DNA from: Amycolatopsis sp. WAC 01376
Lineage (GTDB): Bacteria > Actinomycetota > Actinomycetes > Mycobacteriales > Pseudonocardiaceae
Length of the DNA: 64,000 bases
Reading direction: 5' to 3'
Assembly (NCBI RefSeq): GCF_003947415.1
Contig: NZ_QHKL01000008.1
Coordinates: 62,001 to 126,000, forward strand
In this document: in pieces, positions 8,201-16,300 of the stretch
How the letters are laid out: each line of letters opens with the position of its first letter
How positions within the stretch are numbered: the stretch's first letter is position 1
Made by a program: the position numbers and the translations under genes
The notes under the pieces: model-generated
Database searches by the model: none
What the model saw: only the letters and a program-made list of their open reading frames with translations
Told to the model about the DNA's origin: nothing

Positions 8201-8255
8201 GTCCGTGAAGGCCTCCTTGAGGGACTCTGGGTCCCTCAAGGAGGCCTTCACGGAC
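8201..8255. repeat. 55-bp inverted repeat, copy 1
   Basis: Two 24-base arms, beginning GTCCGTGAAGGCC and ending GGCCTTCACGGAC, flank the centre CTCTGGG. The same 55 bases recur without change at 11355-11409, and a decayed piece is at 16089-16108. It lies 6 bases downstream of the S33 peptidase stop, so it could serve as its transcription terminator. Repeats of this kind are typical of Amycolatopsis intergenic regions. Confidence 0.85.
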
Positions 8256-8260
8256 TTGGG

Positions 8261-9757
8261 CTAGGCGGGTACCGGGAGCGGCAGCGGCGCGCACTCGACG
8301 TCGGCCGTCCGCCCCGGTTTGCGTTCGGGCAGCGCCCCGGTCGCCAGGTAGCCGGCGATCCGGTTGTCGACGCACGCGTTGCCGCGCGGGGTGATGGCGT
8401 GACTCGTGCCGCCCGGCTCACCGATCAGGCGAGCGCCGGGGAACCGGCTACGCACCTCGAGGCTGCCCTCGTACGGCGTCGCCGCGTCGAGCGTCTCGCC
8501 GATCATCAGCACACTCGGCACCTTCGAGCCCTCGACCTTCACCGGCTTGCCCGGCTTCGCGGGCCAGTACAGGCAAGGAGCGTTGTACCAAGCGTTCTGC
8601 CAAGTGAAGTACGGCGCCTTCTCATGTGTGCGCCAGTTGTCGCGCTTCCACCGCTGCCAGCTCGGCGGCAACTTCACATCGGTGCACACGACGGCGAGGT
8701 AGACGGCGTAACCGTTGTCGTCGCCGCGCCCGCCGAAGCTCTCGAACAAGCCTTTCATCGTCTGCCAGTCGCCCTTGCCGAACTTCGCCAGCGCGTCACC
8801 GAGCAGCGTCCAGTTCAGCTGGCGGTACGAAGCCTGCAGGAAGACGTCCAGCAACTCGTCGGGACCGATGTAGCCACCCGCCGGCGCCGCGGCCAGCTTC
8901 TTCAGCTGCGCGTCGAAGACCTGCTTCACCGCGGCCTGGGTCTTGCCGAGGTGGTAGACGTCGTCGTGCGAGGCGACCCAGCCGAACCAGATGCCGAGGT
9001 TGACGTCGGACGCGAGATCCTGGTTCAGGAAGGCCTGATACCAGACGTTGCGAGGGTCCACAGTGGAATCGAGGACCATGCGGCGGACGTGCCGCGGGAA
9101 CAGTGTCCCGTAGACCTGGCCGAGGTAGGTGCCGTAGGAGTACCCGTAGAAGTTCAGCTGTTCCGCGCCGAGCGCCTTGCGGATGCTTTCCATGTCCTTG
9201 ACCGTGTCGGTCGTCTTCATGTTCTCGAGCAGCGCGCGGCTGTTCTTCTCGGCGCACGCGCCGGCGTAGGACTTCGAGCGCCGCAACCAGGTTTCCTCCA
9301 GCTGCCGCGTCGTCGGCACGTAGTTCGGCCGGTTGTAGTCCATGTGGTTCGGGATACAGGAAAGCGCGGGTTTGCTGGAGCCGACACCGCGCGGGTCGAA
9401 ACCGACCCAGTCGTAGGCGTCACCGGCGTGGTTCGGCACGCGCGGCCCGCGAGTCGCGAGCAGCAACCCGGAACCGCCGGGCCCACCCGGGATGGTGAGC
9501 ATGACGCCTTGGTACCGCGCGTCGGGCGTTTTGTGCTTGATGCGGCTGAGCGCGAGCTGGATCTTCTCGCCGCGCGGCCTCGAATAGTCCAGCGGGACCG
9601 GCAGATAGCCGCATTCCGCACCGGCGTTGATCAAGGTCTGGTCGGTACAAGCGCCCCAGGTGATCGTCTCGGCGGGTTGCGCCTCTTCCGCGGCGACGGC
9701 GGGCGTGGTCACCGCGACCGTGGCCAACGCCAGCGCGGTGATGAGAACACGTCTCAA
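8261..9757 (-). CDS. Secreted S33 alpha/beta-hydrolase, tripeptidyl aminopeptidase type
   Basis: The product has 498 residues. The TTG at 9757 is chosen because AAGGGGAG precedes it and it yields a clean Sec signal peptide, MRRVLITALALATVAVTTPAVA; the frame is open further upstream, but that part is not signal-like. The mature enzyme shows the S33/TAP layout: oxyanion-hole loop TIPGGPGGSG, nucleophile elbow GYSYGTYLG, acid GETLDAATPYEG, and histidine in GGTSHAIT within the C-terminal TAP-like domain. Streptomyces relatives (Tap, SlpD/E) release N-terminal tripeptides from extracellular proteins. The gene stands alone and its stop is followed by the 55-bp repeat as a likely terminator. Confidence 0.92.
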   Translation of the reverse strand: MRRVLITALALATVAVTTPAVAAEEAQPAETITWGACTDQTLINAGAECGYLPVPLDYSRPRGEKIQLALSRIKHKTPDARYQGVMLTIPGGPGGSGLLLATRGPRVPNHAGDAYDWVGFDPRGVGSSKPALSCIPNHMDYNRPNYVPTTRQLEETWLRRSKSYAGACAEKNSRALLENMKTTDTVKDMESIRKALGAEQLNFYGYSYGTYLGQVYGTLFPRHVRRMVLDSTVDPRNVWYQAFLNQDLASDVNLGIWFGWVASHDDVYHLGKTQAAVKQVFDAQLKKLAAAPAGGYIGPDELLDVFLQASYRQLNWTLLGDALAKFGKGDWQTMKGLFESFGGRGDDNGYAVYLAVVCTDVKLPPSWQRWKRDNWRTHEKAPYFTWQNAWYNAPCLYWPAKPGKPVKVEGSKVPSVLMIGETLDAATPYEGSLEVRSRFPGARLIGEPGGTSHAITPRGNACVDNRIAGYLATGALPERKPGRTADVECAPLPLPVPA

Positions 9758-9878
9758 GGTTCTCCCCTTCCCTGCGAAGGCGACCCTATCCACGTCCATG
9801 ACCCGCGATAGCCCTCCGGCGAAGGTCCCTGCAAACGGCGGGTCCCGATCGCGGCAAACCGGGCAACGCGTTAACCGG

Positions 9879-9907
9879 TTGGGAGGCCACGCGGGGCGCG
9901 CTAGGAT
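9879..9907 (+). promoter_or_regulatory. Promoter of the leader-peptide/glycosyltransferase transcript
   Basis: TTGGGA (9879-9884), exactly 17 bases, then TAGGAT (9902-9907). Transcription would start at about 9914-9915, on or next to the A of the ATG at 9915, so the leader peptide would be read from a leaderless mRNA. Confidence 0.6.
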
Positions 9908-9914
9908 CTCGATC

Positions 9915-9947
9915 ATGATCTGCCACGTCCGCATGCGCACCGCCTGA
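9915..9947 (+). CDS. Leader peptide MICHVRMRTA, probable macrolide sensor
   Basis: The ten-codon frame ATG ATC TGC CAC GTC CGC ATG CGC ACC GCC TGA starts about 8 bases after the -10 element, so it should be the first thing translated. Residues 6-8 are Arg-Met-Arg. The Arg/Lys-X-Arg/Lys motif is an established macrolide-dependent ribosome arrest signal, and in the ErmDL leader (MTHSMRLR...) the Arg-Leu-Arg also occupies residues 6-8. A G+C hairpin followed by TTTT (9963-9991) and then a macrolide-family glycosyltransferase gene come next. I infer drug-dependent attenuation. There is no Shine-Dalgarno, as expected for a leaderless start. Alternative: a chance short frame. Confidence 0.6.
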   Translation: MICHVRMRTA

Positions 9948-10027
9948 GACGGCGTGACCGCAGGGCCGCCCGCGACCGGGTGGCCCCTTTTCCGCGCGCC
10001 GTCTGACGTTCCTTCACGAATTCAGAC
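9947..10027 (+). promoter_or_regulatory. Attenuator structure upstream of the glycosyltransferase
   Basis: Three stems can be drawn. (A) AGACGGCGTG (9947-9956) pairs with CGCGCCGTCT (9995-10004). (B) GGGCCGCCCG (9963-9972) pairs with CGGGTGGCCC (9977-9986), followed by TTTT at 9988-9991, an intrinsic-terminator look. (C) GTCTGA (10001-10006) pairs with TCAGAC (10022-10027), just before the AGGA ribosome site at 10028-10031. A and C share bases 10001-10004 and exclude each other. A ribosome stalled at codon 7-8 of the leader would cover the left arm of A. This suggests, but does not prove, transcriptional or translational attenuation. Confidence 0.5.
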
Positions 10028-10035
10028 AGGACATC

Positions 10036-11208
10036 ATGCAGAACACGCATATCGCCATGATCGGCAGCACCGCGCCGAGCCACATCTACCCGTCGCTGGC
10101 CGTCATCCGTGAGCTGGTCGCCCGCGGGCACCGGGTCAGCTACGCCGTGGGCGAACCGCTCACCGGGCTGATCGAACCGACCGGGGCCGAGGTCGTCCCG
10201 CATCCGTCGATCCTCCCGCTCGGCGACCAGTCGGCGTGGCCGGAGGATCCGGCGTCCCAGATGCGGGTCTTCCTCGACGAGGGCATCCAGTCGATGCCGG
10301 TGCTCACCGAGATCTACGACCGGAACCGTCCGGATCTGCTGCTGTACGACATCGGCGGGCTTCCGGCTCCGCTGCTCGCCAGGCGCTACGACGTTCCGGC
10401 GGTGCAGCTTTCCCCGACCTATGTCGCCTGGGAAGGCTACGAAGAGGACATGGGCGAGATCCTGACCTCGATCCGGACCTCACCGTCCGGAAAGGACTAT
10501 TTCGCCACTTTCACCCGGTGGCTGAACGAGAACGGCATCGAGGCCGATGCCTGGGACTGGATCTCCCATCCGCCCCAGGTGCTCGCGCTGCTGCCGAAGG
10601 CGATGCAGCCGAACGTCGACCGGGTGCCGTCGTCGGTCCGCTTCGTCGGCCCCGCACTGGACCCGGAACGCCTCGCCGACCGGAGCTGGTCGCCGCCGTC
10701 GAATGGCAAGAAGGTCCTGCTGATGTCGCTCGGCACGGCGTTCACCGACCAGCTGGACCTGTTCCGCGCTTGCGTGGACGGGTTCCGCGACTCGGACTGG
10801 CACGTGGTCATCTCGATCGGCCAGACCGATCCGGCCGCGCTCGGGCCGCTGCCCGAGCACATCGAGGTGCGCCCGTTCGTCCCGCAGCTCGCGGTACTCG
10901 AGGCCGCGTCGGCGTTCATCACGCACGCCGGCATGGGCGGCAGCACGGAATCGCTGTGGTACGGCGTGCCGACCGTCGCGATCCCGCTGGCCACCGACGG
11001 TTTCGGCAACGCGGCGAAACTGGCGGAGCTGGGCGTCGGTGAGCAGCTCGCGGCCTCCGACGTAACGGCGTCCGTGCTGCGGGCCGCGGTCGAACGGGTC
11101 GCCGGGTCGCCCTCGGTCGCTGCGCGTCTTGCCGAGGTCCGGGCCGAGACGCGCGGGAACGGCGGCATCGACCGGGCCGCCGACGCGGTGGAGTCCTTCC
11201 TGAAGTAG
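10036..11208 (+). CDS. Macrolide-type (MGT family) glycosyltransferase
   Basis: This 390-residue GT-B (family GT1) enzyme would transfer a sugar from a nucleotide sugar to a small hydrophobic acceptor. The N-terminal acceptor domain begins IAMIGSTAPSHIYPSLAVIRELVARGHRV. The C-terminal donor domain has LLMSLGTAFTD and the nucleotide-diphosphate signature FITHAGMGGSTESLWYGVPTVAIPL followed by DGFGNA. Family members include Streptomyces OleD/MgtA-type enzymes that inactivate macrolides by 2'-glucosylation. The ATG at 10036 has AGGA four bases upstream. No antibiotic biosynthesis genes adjoin it, so a resistance role is more likely than biosynthesis; the upstream leader peptide and hairpins support this. 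The actual acceptor is unproven. Confidence 0.88.
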   Translation: MQNTHIAMIGSTAPSHIYPSLAVIRELVARGHRVSYAVGEPLTGLIEPTGAEVVPHPSILPLGDQSAWPEDPASQMRVFLDEGIQSMPVLTEIYDRNRPDLLLYDIGGLPAPLLARRYDVPAVQLSPTYVAWEGYEEDMGEILTSIRTSPSGKDYFATFTRWLNENGIEADAWDWISHPPQVLALLPKAMQPNVDRVPSSVRFVGPALDPERLADRSWSPPSNGKKVLLMSLGTAFTDQLDLFRACVDGFRDSDWHVVISIGQTDPAALGPLPEHIEVRPFVPQLAVLEAASAFITHAGMGGSTESLWYGVPTVAIPLATDGFGNAAKLAELGVGEQLAASDVTASVLRAAVERVAGSPSVAARLAEVRAETRGNGGIDRAADAVESFLK

Positions 11209-11271
11209 TGCCCTCGTGAGTGGCTCGATACCGGTGTCCTTGCCCGCCCGAGAGGTGTGAAGGTCGAGTTT

Positions 11272-11288
11272 CCTCGGCTGAGCCGAGG
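11272..11288. repeat. CCTCGGCT-type inverted repeat
   Basis: CCTCGGCTGAGCCGAGG is a perfect 8-1-8 inverted repeat, followed by a GGAAGGGGGCTTTCACGCG tail. A relative stands at about 15996-16027 (opposite orientation) and a similar tail at about 63723-63737. It lies after the glycosyltransferase stop and may help end its transcript. Confidence 0.55.
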
Positions 11289-11354
11289 GAAGGGGGCTTT
11301 CACGCGCAGCCGTGTAACTGCTGGTGTCTGTGGGGCGAACGTGGCGATGTCCAA

Positions 11355-11409
11355 GTCCGTGAAGGCCTCCTTGAGGGACTCTGGGTCCCTCAAGGAGGCC
11401 TTCACGGAC
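11355..11409. repeat. 55-bp inverted repeat, copy 2
   Basis: This copy is identical over 55 bases to the copy at 8201-8255. It lies between convergent genes (glycosyltransferase and the aminotransferase fusion), a place where a two-way terminator is expected. Confidence 0.85.
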
Positions 11410-11476
11410 CGGGCCTGGCATCAACCGCAGCCGGATCCACGTAACCTTTGGCACGACCGGGTAGCCCCGCCGAACG

Positions 11477-11527
11477 CTATGAACGGACCGTTCCTTGCAA
11501 ATTTTGCAAGGAACGGTCCGTTCATAG
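11477..11527. terminator. 51-bp perfect palindrome, probable bidirectional terminator
   Basis: Two perfect 25-base arms surround a single central T; the arms begin CTATGAACGGACC and the centre is TTGCAAATTTTGCAA. It ends 14 bases before the last codon of the minus-strand fusion gene and follows the plus-strand glycosyltransferase. The strong stem and A/T-rich centre suit a terminator, though such a long perfect palindrome could also be a mobile repeat. Confidence 0.6.
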
Positions 11528-11541
11528 CACGCGCGAGAGCG

Positions 11542-13265
11542 TCAGGTGCCCCGGATCTCGTTCAGGTAGTTGTAGATCGTGTACCGCGTGACGTCGAGTT
11601 CCCCGGCGAGGTGGTCCACCGAGTCCTTGATGAGGAAGAACCCCGCCTCGTCCAGTTCGCGGACCACGGCCGCCTTGTGCCGCTTCTTCATCAGGTCCAC
11701 CGGGATCCCGGCCTTCGCCACCGCGCGCCCGACCAGGAACCGCTGCAGGCTGTCGACGTCCGGCGGGAAGGTCTCGGGTTCGTGCCCGTTGGCTTTCGGT
11801 GAACCGTCGGACAGCCGGTTGACGCACAGGCAGCCGATCGCGACCCCGTCGGCGTCCCGCAGGAACAGCGTCGAGGAGCGGATCGCCCGGCCGTCGGGGC
11901 CGTGGGTCTCGTAGTTCGTCAGGTCCTGCGTGGTGCCGCGCCGGACTAGGCCCAGCAGCAGATCCGTCATCGGCCCGCCGACCGTCCGGCCGGTGAGGTC
12001 GCCCGCGATGGCGACGATCGAGTCCGGCAGCCTGCTCAGGTCGTGCAGCAGGACCTCGTTCCCCGGTCCCAGCATCGCCGCGAGCGCGTGCACCGCCGGG
12101 ACGAGCGCGGTGAGCAGGTCGCTCGACGCCACTCCGACCGCGGGAACGCCGGAGAACACGGTGACCGGTTTGTTCAGCCGCTCCAACGCAGTCCGCACCT
12201 GTTCCGCCGCACTCGCCGGAGTGGACGCGTGCGGGGACAGCCGGACGTGCTCCGGCCGCACGGTCGCGGCGATCCCGGCGTCCGCCAGCGCGGCCCCGAC
12301 CTGTTCGGCGGCCTGCCCCTCCCACGTGAACGCGAGGATCCCGGCCCGCCGATCGACGGCCGAAACCACCTCTCCCCCGGCGGATTTCACGACTTCTTCG
12401 AGTTCGCCGACGCGTTCGCCGATCCGCGCGGCGATGGCCTCGACGCCCGCCTCTTCGACCAGTTCCAAAGCGGCGGCGAACGCGCCCGACGTGATCGGGC
12501 TCAGGTTCGAGATCGACCAGGCGGCCGCGGTCTCGTCGGCCGGATGGATCTCGTCGTCGAACAGTCCCGGGTCACGGGCGCCGGTCCAGCCGGACAGGAT
12601 CGGTTCCATCCGCTCCAGCGCCCGGTCCGAAAGTACCGCGAAACCGGTGCCCCAGCCCGCCCGCAACCACTTCTGCCCGCCGACGACGAGCACGTCCGCG
12701 ACCTCCCACGGCGCCTCGGTCACCCCGAAGCCCTGGATCCCGTCGACCACGAGCAGCCGGTCGCCGACCACCTCCCGGATCGCCGCCAGATCGGCGCGAT
12801 ATCCGGTGCGGAAGTCGACCGCGCTCACGCTGACCAGCGACGTCTCCGGTGTCAGCGCCGATTTGACCGCGTCCGCCGTGACGTTCCCGAGCGGCAGCCG
12901 CCGCACGGTCAGCCGTCCCGCCTGTTCGGCCCGCGCCCACGGGTAGGTGTTGGCAGGGAACTCCGCCGAAGACACCAGCGCCTCACCGCCTGGAGCGTTG
13001 AACGCCGCCTGGAACAGGCCGAGACTGGTGTGCGGCAACAACACCGTGTGGTCGGTGTCGCTGCCGGAAAGCCGTGCGGCGGCGGCCTTGGCCCTGGTCT
13101 CCTGCCGCATCAGGTCGTCCACAGTGGACGGACCGGCCTTGGTGGAGGCGTCGAGCAGGCTCGCCGTCGTGTCGAGCACGGCGTGCGACGGCGGGCCGAA
13201 CCGCGCGAAGTCGAGGTACCCGGCAGGCTCGTCGAACTGCAGCAGGTACCGCGGGGAGATCCGCG

Positions 13266-13269
<4 letters not shown>
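11542..13269 (-). CDS. Class V aminotransferase fused to PAS and HTH (DauR-like) regulator
   Basis: The 575-residue product has two parts. Residues 1 to about 350 are a PLP-dependent class V aminotransferase/cysteine desulfurase-like domain: VSVSAVDFRTG, VVDGIQGFGV (PLP Asp) and VVGGQKWLRAGWGTGF (Schiff-base Lys). Residues 360 to about 475 resemble the YheO-like PAS domain (LLHDLSRLPDSIVAIAGDLTGRTVG...), and the last 60 residues are an HTH_22-type helix-turn-helix (VVRELDEAGFFLIKDSVDHLAGELDVTRYTIYNYLNEI), the pair found in DauR-type regulators. The gene overlaps the ABC ATPase gene (ATGA) as the last gene of an amino acid importer operon. It may process and sense the imported compound, perhaps regulating its own operon; the substrate is unknown. 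The order enzyme-then-HTH is the reverse of MocR proteins. Confidence 0.82.
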
Positions 13270-14025
<756 letters not shown>

Positions 14026-14039
<14 letters not shown>

Positions 14040-14940
14040 TCCTCACCAGCGGCGCGGTGCGCAACGCCTTGGCCGCACGGGAGAACGCGCTCCGTGACCG
14101 GTCTTCGGAATCGAAGGCGCGCTCCAGATAGTGCTGCCCGACCCCGGCGACGGTCACCACGACCATGTACCAGACGGCGGCTGCCAGCAGCGTCTCCATC
14201 ACCAGCAGGTTGTTGGACGAGATGTTGTTGGCGGCGTGGATCAGTTCGGTCACGCCGATCACCGACGCCATCGACGTCCCCTTGAGCATGTTGATGAAGT
14301 CGTTGCCGGTCGGCGGGATGATCACCCGCATCGCCTGCGGCAGCACCACGCGGCGCAGGGTCGCGCCAGGCGACATCCCGATCGACTTCGCCGCCTCGGT
14401 CTGTCCACTGTCGACACTGTTCAGCCCCGCGCGGACGATCTCCGCCATGTACGCGCTTTCGTTGAGCGCCAAGCCAAGCAGTGCGGCGGTGAACGCGGTG
14501 ATCAGCACGTTGGTCTGCTCGTACAGCAGGTGGCCGCCGAACGGCAGCGGGATCGAGATGAACTCGAACACCAGCGCCAGGTTGTACCAGATCAGGATCT
14601 GCAGCAGCACCGGAAGCCCGCGGAACAGCCAGATGTAGCCCGCCGCGAACCAGCGCGCCACCGGATTCGCCGAGCGGCGCATCAGCGCGATCACGATCCC
14701 GATGACGATCGCCGAACCCTGCGCGATCACCGCGAGCAGCACGGTGTTGAGCAGACCGACCGCCATCACCCGGTACCAGAGGAACTCCGGGACGGAATCC
14801 CACTGGATCTGGGCGTTCCCGAGCGCGATCCCGAGCAGGATCAGCAGCGCGAGGATGACGACGGCGCTGACCCAACGACCCCAGTGCCTCAGCCGGACGA
14901 TCGGCAGCGGCTCGGCTGTCGCCCCCCTAGCTTCCGGCAT
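14026..14940 (-). CDS. Polar amino acid ABC transporter permease
   Basis: This 304-residue HisM/GlnP-type permease has an N-terminal cytosolic stretch, about five to six membrane segments, and the EAA loop reading EAAKSIGMSPGATLRRVVLP (about residues 195-214). The motif RGLPVLLQI in the central part is characteristic of the HEQRo amino acid permease family. It overlaps the binding-protein gene by 14 bases and the ATPase gene by 14 bases. One permease gene is present, so the channel is probably a homodimer. Confidence 0.92.
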
Positions 14941-15895
14941 TGAGCTTCGCCTCCTTGACCGCGCCCTGCTCGACGCCCCAGGCCTGCAGGATCTTGCCGT
15001 AACCGCCGTCGGCGATCAGGGACTGCAACGCCTTCTGGACGGACTCGGCCAGCGGCTTGTTCTCCTTGTTGACGCCGATCCCGTACGGCCCGCCGTTGAT
15101 CGGCTCACCGGGCACGGTCTCGAAGAACTTGCCGTCACCCGCGGTCCGCGAGATGTAGACCGCGCTGGGCAGGTCGTTGAGGATGGCGGCGACCCGGCCG
15201 GTGCGGAGCTGGTTCTGGTTCTGGGTGTCGGAATCGGTCGCGGTCACGGTCAGCGCGGGCTTGCCCGCCGTCGTGCACTTGCCGTTCTGCTCTTCGGCGA
15301 ACTTCTGGTGGCTCGTCCCCTGCACGACCGCGACGTTCTTGCCGCACAACGTGTCCGGGCCGGCGATCCGGTCCGGGTTGCCCTTGCGGACCATGATCGT
15401 AATGCCGGAAGAGAAGTAGTCGACGAAATCGATCTGCGCCTGGCGGGTCTTGGTGTCGTTCATCGCGGCCATCGTGAGGTCGACGCGGCCGGACTGGAGA
15501 CTCGTGATCAGCGAACCGAACGCCATGTCCTGGTGGTGCACGGTGACGCCCAGCTTCTTGCCGATGGCCTTGGCGAGGTCGACCTCGTAGCCGATCGGGG
15601 TCTTGCCGTCGGCGGCGTAGAAGTTGTTGGGCGCGGACTGCAGGTTCGAGGCCAGGTGCAGCATTCCGGCCTGCGCGTACTTCGCGGGCAGGGTGCCGGC
15701 GACGGCGGCGTCCTTCTGGACGGACTCGATCAACGCGGTCGTGTCGGGGATCGCGGCGGGCGCCCCCGGTGCCGCGGGTTCCTGGCCGCCCGCACCGTCG
15801 GGCCCGCCTCCGCAGGCCGCGGTGACGAGCGCGACGACGTCGGTGAGCACGGCCAGGCGCCAGGTTCGGGTCAAGGTGAGCGGCGTCGACGGCAT
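14927..15895 (-). CDS. Amino acid ABC transporter substrate-binding lipoprotein
   Basis: The product has 322 residues. The N-terminus LAVLTDVVALVTAAC carries a lipobox (TAAC) for membrane anchoring. The mature part is an SBP family 3 protein: FYAADGKTPIGYEVDLAKAI, SLQSGRVDLTMAAMNDTKTR, VQGTSHQKFAEEQ and RVAAILNDLPSAVYI. The family binds polar amino acids. The conserved Arg that grips the ligand alpha-carboxylate and the Asp for the amino group appear to lie in the TMAAMNDTKTR and NDLPSA regions, but the side-chain selectivity cannot be read. The ATG at 15895 has GGAGGT six bases upstream, marking the first gene of the four-gene operon. Confidence 0.9.
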   Translation of the reverse strand: MPSTPLTLTRTWRLAVLTDVVALVTAACGGGPDGAGGQEPAAPGAPAAIPDTTALIESVQKDAAVAGTLPAKYAQAGMLHLASNLQSAPNNFYAADGKTPIGYEVDLAKAIGKKLGVTVHHQDMAFGSLITSLQSGRVDLTMAAMNDTKTRQAQIDFVDYFSSGITIMVRKGNPDRIAGPDTLCGKNVAVVQGTSHQKFAEEQNGKCTTAGKPALTVTATDSDTQNQNQLRTGRVAAILNDLPSAVYISRTAGDGKFFETVPGEPINGGPYGIGVNKENKPLAESVQKALQSLIADGGYGKILQAWGVEQGAVKEAKLNAGS

Positions 15896-16190
15896 GAAGG
15901 ACCTCCACGGGCTTCGGATGGTCGCCGACGCTACAACTGGCTGTTGAAGAGGTCAACACGCCGTTGAAATCTTGTCCGGTGGATGTCCGTTTCGCGCGTG
16001 ACTGCCCCTTCCTGCGGCTGAGCCGAGCCCGCGTGCGCCAGCGCTTCCGTGACAGCAGTGGCTGAAGTGACTCCCGAGGTCACGCCGAAGTCCGTGAGGG
16101 CCTCCTTCCCTACCTTGAGAGTCAGAGTCCCGGAGGAGTCGTGTCCACGCTGGCCAGAGGCGCTTGGCGCGAGCCTCCGGGTTCGTTCGG

Positions 16191-16215
16191 TGTCCCCAAT
16201 GTGGCATTGGGGACA
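16191..16215. repeat. CCCCAATGT-type palindrome, long copy
   Basis: TGTCCCCAAT, then GTGGC, then ATTGGGGACA: perfect 10-base arms. It has the same core as the pair at 4118-4166. Confidence 0.75.
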
Positions 16216-16248
16216 CACCAGGACTCGACCTTGCCCCTCGCGAGTACA

Positions 16249-16290
16249 TGAAGGACCCCTCCCGCACCTAGGTACAGAAGGGGCCCTTCA
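16249..16290. terminator. Stem-loop downstream of the GH8 gene
   Basis: TGAAGGACCCCT (16249-16260) pairs with AGGGGCCCTTCA (16279-16290), 11 of 12 bases, around an 18-base loop. It lies 10 bases past the GH8 stop, so it is a likely factor-assisted terminator. Its outer part resembles the 55-bp repeat family. Confidence 0.5.
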
Positions 16291-16300
16291 CGGACTTGAA

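Larger units (their letters stand above)
15896..16300. other. Intergenic region filled with repeat remnants
   Basis: About 400 bases without a gene. They hold a CGGCTGAGCCG-type repeat (about 15996-16027), a decayed part of the 55-bp repeat (16089-16108), the long CCCCAATGT palindrome (16191-16215) and a terminator-like stem (16249-16290). The first 50 bases should carry the importer operon promoter; no clear -10/-35 pair was found. Confidence 0.5.

Noticed and set aside
11355..11409. Protein-like translation VREGLLEGPRVPQGGLHG inside the inverted repeat (also at 8201-8255)
   Set aside because: The same wording arises at both repeat copies because the DNA is repeated; it is not a gene.
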